Of a stretch of DNA of 64,000 bases, positions 55,322 to 64,000 are shown piece by piece. The stretch's first letter is position 1, and each line of letters starts with the position of its first letter. The notes beneath the pieces were generated by a model. The model saw nothing but the letters and a program-made list of their open reading frames with translations, had not been told where the DNA came from and searched no databases. A program made the translations under genes and the position numbers. Source of the stretch: Melampsora larici-populina 98AG31 (lineage: Eukaryota > Basidiomycota > Pucciniomycetes > Pucciniales > Melampsoraceae). The stretch covers positions 1,114,071 to 1,178,070 of the forward strand of contig NW_006768783.1 of the NCBI RefSeq assembly GCF_000204055.1. Reading direction: 5' to 3'.

Positions 55322-56103
55322 CAAACTTAACAAAGTCCCACTTGTTTTGAGCTGTACTGGCCATCAAACGAGGGACTTACACATAATGTCCAAAAAATGG
55401 TGTGAGATTTGTTGGAGCTTTTTACCAAAATCTACTTGCCTTATGAAACTTTTTTTTACCATTCTAACCTTTCCTGGGCCAAAAATGAAAAACATGTGCC
55501 TTGCTTTTGGAAGGCTTTCAGAATACTGATAGCTTGATTGGTTCTGCAAATAGATAGGAAAGCTGGTATTTCAAGTCTACACCAAAGTTCAAATTTCAGA
55601 CCAGGAAAAATTACTCAATTTTTGGCTTCAAGCTGTGAAACACTTATATAAATATCTACACAACCACTCACACTGATAAGAAGCCAAGAGTACCAGGTTA
55701 CAGAGAATTTCAAGAGGTATAGTGCTTATCCCTGAAAACAAGGAAATCGAATCAGATCTCCAAAACCTATCCCCTCCGCCAAAACTCACCTTTTTTGAAT
55801 TCCAAAAGTCGCTTTGGTATTGTGAAATTGAGGACTACGTGTCCATAGCTTTTTGGAACAACCCATAGTTTTTTTTGCTTTTCAAATACCAATCTTTAGA
55901 GCACAACCCTGTTCTACATTTCCTTATTTTCAGCCATAAGCACTATACAATTTTTGTTATGGGGCTAGGGAAATTCAAAAATGCAAAAAAAAGTTTCATA
56001 AGGCAAGTAGATTTTGGGGAAAACCCCCAACAGATCTCAGACCGCTTTTTGGGTGTTACACTGACCAGTACAGATCAAAAGAAGTGGGACTTTGTTAAGT
56101 TTG
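55322..56103. mobile_element. 782-bp MULE-like MITE with 9-bp target duplication
   Basis: Ends CAAACTTAACAAAGTCCCAC and its exact complement. The arms remain similar (CAAAATCTACTTGCCTTATG in both) for about 150 bp. ATGGGAAGA flanks both ends (55313-55321 and 56104-56112), a perfect 9-bp duplication, typical of Mutator-like elements. No transposase is inside. Confidence 0.9.
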
Positions 56104-56112
56104 ATGGGAAGA

Positions 56113-56710
56113 GTGATCACATTTAATGCAGTCTCTGAGCCAAAACACAGAAATGATACATTTGTTGGAACAAACTATTACAACATGTGTTACTGAATTT
56201 CTCTTTGTTATATCTTTTGCTTTTATTGTTTACGCACTTATAATCAACTTACAGAATAATGTAGTTTGCCCAGGGTTCTTACTCACAACCTTTTGTCTAG
56301 TCTGACCTGACCACCAATTGTACTGCCTGAGGTAGATTATCAAATTCCTGATCTGAGAAAGTTCCTATTTTGTTCATTCATTATTAACTTCCTCAACTCA
56401 CAACACTCCATCATCACATATCTCTCCGGATCAAACATTCTCCTTATAGACTATTTTACTGACCTTGTGTTGTTCTTGATCTGATCAGGGATCTGAGATC
56501 CCTTTAACATTTTGGCTCATCAACTGTGTCAAAAACAATGGGTTTTCCCACAGGAAAATTGCCTCTTGTTTCCTGTGTCAATTGCAGAAATATTTGCAGA
56601 GCAAACATTCTTACATATTGACAAAGACAAAACATACATTTGTACCATTAAAAATTAAAAATTAAAAAACCCTTACATCTCTATCACTCAAGTTTCAAGA
56701 GTGTAACAAT
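56113..56710. other. no gene recognised
   Basis: AT-rich sequence. A block GTGATCACATTTAATGCA at its start resembles the ends of the MITE at 55106, so the MULE-like MITE probably entered an older MITE. Confidence 0.4.
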
Positions 56711-58380
56711 TTAAAGATGAAAATAGAATCCAAGAATTGATAAACTGGCTTGGATAGTTACCAACAATCCGGCTTGACGTACAGGAATTGATTTACAGCT
56801 TAAACACTTGACGATTGATTTTGTAATAGCGGGAGCTTGAGACTGTAAACGCGGAAAGAGGTCCATTGACAGTTTCTCCTTCCAAAGAGTGGGCTCATTT
56901 TTGTTTAAGATCTCTTTCAGCAGGTTGGACATTAAACCAACGTGCAATTTAGTTTGTTTCACCAATTGAGTAGCCCAAACTTCTGATTTGACACTCTCTT
57001 CACGTTCATTGAACCGAGAGAACCGGCGAGATCGACTTGCAGAATTCTTGTATGATTCAAATCCAGTGACAATCAAAGTCAAAAAAAGCTTGGTAGCAGC
57101 TCTCCGAACTTTCCAAGATACGACATCGTCATCAGAATACCTGAAGATGTATAATTCTTCATCAGTCGCGTTGCTATGTGGAAAATCAATGGATTGAGAT
57201 AATTGGAAACAAACTCATCTCCAAACTCTTCATTGTCATATTCTTCTTTGCCGTCTGCACCTGCATAGTACATGTCCATATCATCAGGGTTCTCCGCTGC
57301 GTAATTCTGATAGTTCAAATTGGACACAAATCATCCAAGTCATAGCCAAACTCACTGGATCGTGCTTGATGGCTTGAGCTGCTAGATCAATCACCACGGG
57401 AATGAAGCTTGTCATTTGACTTGGTAATCTGAGGAGAAGTGATTCTGATGTTTGCAAGCAAGTTTTGGTTGAGCCATCATCTTTTTTATTTTGACCATTG
57501 ATAATCAGTGGTACTATGTTAGAAATTGTCTGGGACAATCTAGCAGCTGAGGTTTTTGCCAAGACTTTTACAACAACCAGCCAGTGATCCAAAAGCTATA
57601 ACACTTGGCTTAGTGACAGCCGGCCGTGAGTTGGCGATCAGAGGTTCAAGAACTTTGATACATTGAAGTTGGACTGCAGGATAGGCGTGATTATAAGTAT
57701 CAAATCAAACCAAAAGATTGGAAAGACTATCCAAATTGGCAGAAAGGATATTGGGAGTAGAGTTGGGATCTTGTAATTGGACCATCAGTCTAGGAATCAA
57801 TCTTGGACATAGCGTCGGGGCCAACTTTGAGCCGGATGGACGGAGGAAATCAATTTTTTTCTCGAAAAAGCTCAAATGCTTGATATTTGTGGGATACAAA
57901 GTTAAAACTGGGATTTTTTTCCCAGTTTCCCGGTTTTTGTTTTTAGCTGTGTTTGGAACTTTCCCGCGTTCTCCCAGTTTCCCAAATACCGCCCCAGTTT
58001 TAACTTTGTATCCCCTAATTGTCGCATCTTGCTTGGCATCTCCCTCATACTAGCCAATTCCAAGCTGTGGGAGTTGTTGAGGCGCGACAGAAGACCAGGG
58101 CATTTCACAAAGGCCGGCAAGTTGAGCCCAGATCCCAGAGAGAGCAGTCCAAGCTGCTTTGAGGGCCAAGATCTCTTTGGCCACCTGTTCAAGTCGTTCA
58201 TTGGAAGTACATATGCATGATATCAAGTTCTCCTTTGGATCGACAAACTTGACTATGCTGATCTTTTAACCAATTCATCCAAATCTTGAATTGGTTGATA
58301 GCGTTCATGGCAACATCTGTTACCCAAAAGTCGAACAAGTCTTTGGAGCCTTGGAGGGGGCCTGTCACCAAGCCAATAAT
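56711..58380 (-). pseudogene. CAND1/TIP120-like HEAT-repeat protein relic
   Basis: The intact protein exchanges cullin-RING ubiquitin-ligase substrate adaptors and has about 1,200 residues. Blocks in family order on the minus strand: PTLCPRLIPRLMVQLQDPN, a stop, AVQLQCIKVLEPLIANSRPA, VIAFGSLAG, further stops, LSQTISNIVPLIING, LLRLPSQMTSF, IKHDP, the acidic loop PDDMDMYYAGADGKEE, VSWKVRRAATKLF, FNEREESVKSEVWATQLVKQT, TKSIVKCLSCKSIPVRQAG. The reading ends at 56711, far short of the family C-terminus. In-frame stops, an inserted MITE and truncation show it is not functional here. Confidence 0.78.
57891..58014. mobile_element. 124-bp hairpin MITE inside the CAND1 relic
   Basis: GGGATACAAAGTTAAAACTG and its exact complement form the ends, with CCCAGTTTCCC repeats inside. 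It interrupts the CAND1-like reading. A clean target duplication is not visible. Confidence 0.75.
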
Positions 58381-59834
58381 CAAGATCAGAATGTGATGAT
58401 TTATTTACAGAAGGAGCGGACAAAAGTTGCCACTCACCTATCAACGAGACCTTAAGGATTCAAATAATTGTTCTAGATCTGATACTGCTTCAGCTTGATT
58501 GTTTGGTTTGGTAGATTCTTGTCGATTAGGTTTTCATGGTGACGAAAATGATTTCGTATGGTGCGTTTGTGAACTTTGGTTTGATGATTTGATTTGTAAG
58601 TATGATGATCTTCAGTAAGAAAATAATTCGAATTTGACCACATTGTTCCACCAATCCATCATGCAAAGGAATCAATCGTGCAATATCAATTGGATGAGAT
58701 CCAAGAGAGTTGTTCAGTTTAAGTAAAATCAGCCGACATGTTGGTGTGCAGACGTCGGCAGAGAGTGGGAGGACTTGCCCTCCACATAATATCAAGCAGT
58801 TGCGGATGTTTGATAAGTTTGATTTGGTGATTGATTTGTAAGTTTGGTTATTAGCACCAAAAGACAGACTAGGAATTGCACCTGGTAATTAAAAACAATG
58901 TGGCACAGGCTGGAGGCTGGCCCAGGCACGTCATCATTTGTCTACAAACAAGGCGCTGCAGCCATTTTCTCGCTGTGTGCACATGGACAGACATGGGCAT
59001 GCACACTATCAAAATTCTGTCCCAATTCCATCACAGAATTTTGATTTTTTTTTGAGCTTCAAAATTCCGTCCAAATTCTGTCACGGTATTTTGGTTATTT
59101 CGGCAATCAAAATTCTGGAAAAAGAAAATCAAAATTCCTCACGGAATTGCAAAATATGTTTGAAGTGTGAATTAAAAGTGACACGTTTCTGAGCGGCTCC
59201 AAAAGCCGTAATCACGTGGTGCGATTGACCCCCTGGTGTAGTCGTAGCGGTAGCCCTGCTACAGAATAAAGGGTTTCGCGGTGGTCAAGATATCCATCGT
59301 GGACGCACGCCGATATTCTAGCCGCATGTTTTGTACATGTGAAATAACGGATACACCAATTTGCAAATACATTTGCATTTACAAATTGGTGTATCCGTTT
59401 ATCGGTGTATTCTCACGTGCATACCCGACTCACGAGCTCGGGTGTTTACCCGAGCTGAGGCAGGAACTCTCCAAGCATCCGTATGATAACGGATGTCGGA
59501 AAGTATCGCTCGCCTGAAGATGCAGTTAGTGTATCACATTCAGTTGCGCGGGCGCGAAGATTGAGTGACAAACTTGTGGTATTTCATGATAACAAAAGAT
59601 TTACGAGCACATGACGGTACGATTGAGGAGATAAATGAACAATAAATTGTACTTTACTAGTTGTTAACGAAATGGGACTTGGTGGTTTGGTTGTGTTTTG
59701 TGAAATGGGGATATCTGATTAATGGTGACTTGAGTACGACTAGATGGAAAATGATGTGAATAGGGAAAGAGTGTATGAATTTTACCGTTTTGTAGCGCAG
59801 GTGGTGTCGAAAGGTGATCATATGATGGAATGTG
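58381..59834. other. no confident gene; short AT repeats and a hairpin
   Basis: Between 58990 and 59150 there are four to five diverged copies of AAAATTCCGTCCAAATT-like units in both orientations. A strong hairpin lies at 59344-59402. This probably contains the 3' end of the MULE-type element, but its terminus was not identified. Confidence 0.45.
59344..59402. repeat. 59-bp near-perfect hairpin
   Basis: ATAACGGATACACCAATTTG and its near-exact complement around an 18-base AT-rich loop that is itself partly palindromic (GCAAATACATTTGC). Confidence 0.85.
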
Positions 59835-62410
59835 CCTTAAATTCACCAACAGTTTTGTTTCTTCTGCTTACCCTTGTTATACAAGTCGCGGAGCATGCGA
59901 TAAGACGCCGTTATGCTCTGTTCAACCGCATGGAGCTCGGTGGCAGTGTGTAAACCGCGCAGCCTAGCCTTCTTGTCAGCCGTGTCAAAAGCGAGAATAC
60001 CGTGTGCGGATTGGAACAAGTTCTTGATAGACAGGTCTTTTTTGAAGGCTTCTAACTCAGTATGACTTTGCGCCAGAGGAGCTGGCGTCTGAGTGAGGTG
60101 ACCGGATGAGGGGCCAGGTTGAGCCGGCTCGACGGCGGAGTATGTTGCCTCACCGGGGGCCGGAGAACTGTGTATTCCATGCCATGAAGGGTAAGAAGAA
60201 TGAGACGCTTCGTCGGTTACATAACTGGCGTCGGAAAAGTAAACACGTAAGTTAGTGATGGTGCAGCAACGTTAAGGTTTTGATACTCACGGATAGGGAT
60301 CTTTGCGATTGGCACCGTTGGGTAGATTGTTGCTCATCCTGAATGGCAACGGTACGTTGAGTCGCGTTGCGTCGGATGCCGAGGGAGTCATGTGATTTGG
60401 TAAATTGCCACCGTTCTCCAAGGGGGGTTGGAAACCGCCGTATCCGAGTTGTACGCCAATTGAGGTGTGGTTTGGTGTCGGGGGTATGATTGATGGGTTG
60501 TACGAAGTCATAATTGGTTGGCCGGCTGGAGGGTGAGGTCGCTCGTGATCGCGCATGAGATTGGAAAGTTGGGAAAGCGTGCAGAAGTCAGGCGATGCAG
60601 CGAAGTGTAGGCCTTTAGACTGTGCCGATTGCTGCAAAGCGGTGCGATGTGGTGACCTCATGATCACATCTCCGTGTTCGGAATTGTTGGTGTAGAGTGT
60701 GGGTTGCATTTGGTTGGAATTGTGATGGACTGTAGCATGCGGATTGACAGTGTTGAAAGGTTCGCCTAAAAATGGGAAGTTGGGTAAAGGGGGTGGGGCT
60801 GGCGGGAAATGTGTGGGTGGCCCTGATACACCGGGCAAAGGAGCGGCATTTGTTGGTAAAGCTACGTTAATTGGGGGCTCCTTACATAAGTAGTAGGTGT
60901 AGCTGTAAGATGGTGATTGAGGAGGCGGATTACGGGGCAATTCAGGGGGTAAAGTACTTGCGAGCGACGAAAAGTTGGCCGGGGGAACTTGTGAGTGTTG
61001 GGGTAACGATGGGGGAGATGAATAGAATTTGTAATATGGGGTGGATTGCTGTTGAGGACCAGAGTGGGGTCCTCTTGATAAAGTTGGGAACGGTGCGGCA
61101 GGGTTGGTCATAACGAAAGGATTGGGAGGTGTAGAGTGTACATAGTATGGGTTGTGAGTAAGTTGGCGAGGATCACGGAAATTGGGTAGCGCTAGTCGAA
61201 TTCGGGGAGGAGTTGGAAAATGGGAGGGACCAGGTGTTGGGTGCGGAGTTTGGATGCCGTGCATAGGAACCTGTACGTTGTGTTGGGAGGTGTTGGCGGA
61301 AGGGGCTCGCAACATTTGGCTGGGGGAGCTTTGAGTTTCGTAAACGGAGGTTGAAGATGCGGAATGGACAGAGTGTGACAATGTCGACACTTCCAGATGA
61401 GGAGAGACAGCTGATCCGAGTTCCTCGTCGGCTGGCTCAATAGCTTGTTTCGGGTACATGGGAGATGTGCCGTCGTCAATTGAAGCCAGAGCTTCCTCGC
61501 GGATGCTGAGACCTTCCTGACGTGCTGAAACATACATATGTTTGCATGCGGAGTTGGTCCCGGCGAAATGGGGGTAAGTACAATTGTTCACGGACCCAAC
61601 TCTGCCGTCAGCACAGGGTGTAGTGTTCAACTTGTAACGGATGCGGGGGCGAGTGAAGGACCCTATAGTATACTGAGACGGCGTAAGTTAGAAAAGGCCG
61701 ACGAAAAGCGAGTGAAATAGGCTTACTTGGTTATTGCCCACCAGCGACATCATACAGAGAATATTGTCGAGGTCTTCGTCGGTATACAAATTGGCAAGGC
61801 CTTTCGCGATGTTCTGGAATTTATTGCAGCGGTGTGCGCGGAACCCTAGTGTTGTAGTGAGTAGGATTTGACGATAGTCAGGTTCTACGTCTTCAGTTAA
61901 GATGTGAATCAGCTCGTTGGGTTGGCAAAGTTTAAGGCGATCTAGAAAATTGTGTTTGAGAACGTGGTGGTACAATTCATTATAATTATTGGTGTGAATT
62001 CCTTGAGTAGGTACGTCACATTCAGATAGCATGCCGTAAGGTGCGTTCCAAACCCATTGTTTCTCGAAGTACTGGACGAAGGCGGGGTACATATGACTGT
62101 TGCGTCGCTTGAAGTCTTGCCAGGCATCCTTCCAGTGTTTGGCGTAAATCACGGACATCGCTTCCTGATAGAGCTGCATAGCAGGCACCTCCGGGGCCTA
62201 AAGGAAAGTATCAGCGAAGGTTGGACAACGGAGTTGCTCTGACTTACGCTTAGGCGTGCTTGGGCTTGGATGGCACAAGAAATGGGGTAGGTGCACCAAT
62301 AGTGCTTAGGCAGTTTGCGTGAACCCGCGTAGGTAGCGGCGACGGCATTCTGGTAAGGAATGGCGCAGTCCGTCATGAAAGCCGTGGGTAAGACACCAAG
62401 ACGACTACGC
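59835..62410 (-). pseudogene. MULE-type transposase with SWIM zinc finger, N-terminus missing
   Basis: Phase-consistent exons 62410-62248, 62197-61727, 61672-60291, 60224-59872 and a start of another at 59835. TAFMTDCAIPYQNAVAAT and KHYWCTYPISCAIQA match the late catalytic part of Mutator-like enzymes (an aspartate in MTDC); QGIHTNNYNELYHHVLKHNF is the usual following motif. NNCTYPHFAGTNSACKHMYV is a SWIM-like zinc finger (C...C.H). A long proline-rich region then leads to a helical C-terminus (FKKDLSIKNLFQSA). No internal stop was found, but the sequence is cut at about 62410 where the LTR-like repeat begins, so the catalytic N-terminus is lost. Confidence 0.72.
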
Positions 62411-62639
62411 AGCCGCTGTGGTGATCAATTTATGGGATCAATTAAAAAATTCACAATTACCAGTTTACCAGTTTATTAGCAGGATTCAGCAGGAAAGAAA
62501 ATTCGAAATGGAGGTTTTTGATCAATTGAAGCTCTTGTAGGCTTATGTATTGGTATTGGTCATTAGGTCAACATTACATCATTTTATTTCACATTATATA
62601 TTAAGATCATTATAGTTTACTTACAAATTTATTACAGAA
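62411..62639. other. junction between MULE relic and LTR-like repeat
   Basis: AT-rich, with CAGTTTACCAGTTTA repeats. The exact start of the repeat is unclear: similarity to copy 1 becomes visible from about 62640. Confidence 0.4.
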
Positions 62640-64000
62640 AAACATAAGAAAAATTCGAAATTATAGGTATAAAGGTTGGAAAATGGTTTTTAGGTTAGTA
62701 AAAATAAAGTTATGGGTATTATGAGGTTAGAATATGAAAGAACAACATTATATGATACTATGACAATTTTAATCTTCAAGGTTGATAAGTAGAAACAGAA
62801 GTTATTAGGAAAAAAGCACTTTTTCGAAGTTGGTAAACAAGAGGTACACGTGTAGTTTGGTTGTGTAATAGTGGTAGTGATGGAATTTAAGGTTGCCAAG
62901 AGGATTTTCCGGGATTTTTAAGGCTATAGATGATGATGTCATATTACATGAGCAAGAAAGGCTTAGTAGTAGCTGTGAAAAGTGAAGAAAATGGGTGAAA
63001 TTCGTGGAAAATGGAGGTTTTCAGCTAATTACATATGTCAAATGACGTCAGAATAGGTTGGTAGATGGCTCATTCAACGCAGAAGAGTGGATTACATAAT
63101 GTACAAACTTTAAATCATTAGTAACGGAGGTGTGTGTAAAAAGTTATAAGGCAAATAAAGAATTGGTGTGAATCTCGAATTTACAGTCACAAGTCATATG
63201 TAACACTAAAAACCTTAACTTCACAACTCAATATCTTACTCATCACTCATCATAAGTAGGTCATGTAGGTGTCAGAGATGATCAGTAACACGTGGACTAC
63301 AAGATGCACTTTAGTAATCAAAAATTGGAGCACATCTGAAAAAATTCGTAATCTCAAAAATTGGTTTTCAGCTAGTTTACAAGGAAAAAATCACCTGTAT
63401 TCATCATAAGAAGTGCTGTACATCATATTATTGCGTCATTGATCACTTTTAGCTGTGAAAATTACATCATTTATTAGTAACAAAACCATTACATTGCGTC
63501 ATCATAGGGTTTTTAGGGAATTTTGGGCGGATTTGATTGGTTTTGAGGCTGTTGACCATTGTAAAAGTTCTAGTACATTGTTATATATACTTTGAGAGGG
63601 TTTTGGGACTGTTGTTCCCCTTTTTTTTCTTTATCATTTACGCCATTATTATTTTGTTTATCATCATAAACTTATTTTAATAGTACCTGTTCACTTAAAT
63701 ACGCCCTTTATTACAGTTATAAAGAGAAATTTACTTTAGTTTTATAGTCATAAAGACTTATTGGGAATAATATCAATCAGATATTGCTTATTTTTTTTCA
63801 GTTATCAATTGGGAATAACACTATAGCAGTGTTGATAGTAATACAAAGTGTGCTTTTGAAGTTAAAATTACGTGTGAAGTTATATTTCTCTGGTGCCTTA
63901 TCAGTACTCAATACAACAGAGCTCTTTCTGATTGTGTCGTTTTAGAAGAGCAGTCCTTAGACAACTTCTACTAGTCCTTTTATTAGTAGATTATCCTCTT
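62640..64000 (+). repeat. LTR-like dispersed repeat, copy 2 (runs off window)
   Basis: Collinear with 2190-3575; see that entry. The window ends at TTATTAGTAGATTATCCTCTT, the point corresponding to about 3563 in copy 1, so any internal region would lie outside. Its insertion probably truncated the MULE transposase. Confidence 0.6.

Noticed and set aside
60871..61113. Plus-strand ORFs across the MULE region
   Set aside because: They overlap the long phase-consistent minus-strand exon and are complements of its proline-rich coding sequence.

Overview
The window looks like a gene-poor, transposon-rich stretch of a fungal nuclear genome. A rust fungus (Pucciniales, Puccinia-like) is most likely. 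The reasons are many small GT-AG introns (mostly about 50-120 nt), an AT-rich background with sharp GC-rich patches, a chromodomain Ty3/Gypsy element, several superfamilies of DNA transposon, and small secreted proteins. The assignment rests on gene style and transposon content, not on a marker gene. All exon models were built by eye from reading-frame continuity, splice signals and recall of protein families.

Only four conserved housekeeping genes look intact. A PA2G4/EBP1-like gene (minus, 6.9-8.6 kb) and an IMP dehydrogenase gene (plus, 9.1-11.4 kb) are head to head over a 466-bp gap. A PP2A catalytic subunit gene (minus, 41.5-43.2 kb) and a YND1-type Golgi apyrase gene (plus, 51.6-54.4 kb) follow. 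Three predicted secreted proteins are present: a cysteine-rich candidate effector at 27.6-28.1 kb, and two paralogues at 45.1 and 49.1 kb that lie in a diverged tandem segmental duplication.

Most of the rest is mobile DNA. 0-6.5 kb: a CACTA/Harbinger-like MITE, a diverged LTR-like repeat, a nearly intact Tc1 element and a 451-bp palindromic element. 12-14.7 kb: a Harbinger relic with a nested MITE. 15.1-22.4 kb: a dead chromodomain Gypsy element, itself interrupted by a 1,267-bp inverted-repeat element carrying a decayed O-methyltransferase gene. 25.5-26.2 kb: a fatty acid 2-hydroxylase relic. 28.7-33.4 kb: a 4.73-kb TA-flanked inverted-repeat element with an uninterrupted DD34E transposase and a convergent multi-exon partner gene of unknown function. 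35-39.6 kb: a Harbinger element (Myb-like protein plus transposase, both broken) against a hAT C-terminal fragment. 45.7-47.4 kb: a hAT-like element with an 8-bp target duplication and a small spliced ORF. 55.1-56.1 kb: two MITEs, one with a 9-bp target duplication. 56.7-58.4 kb: a CAND1 relic with a hairpin MITE. 59.8-62.4 kb: a MULE transposase truncated by a second copy of the LTR-like repeat, which runs off the end.

The two strongest leads are the two-gene element at 28712-33444 and the gene-carrying element at 20247-21513. Both have visible termini and target duplications, so their extents are defined by the sequence.
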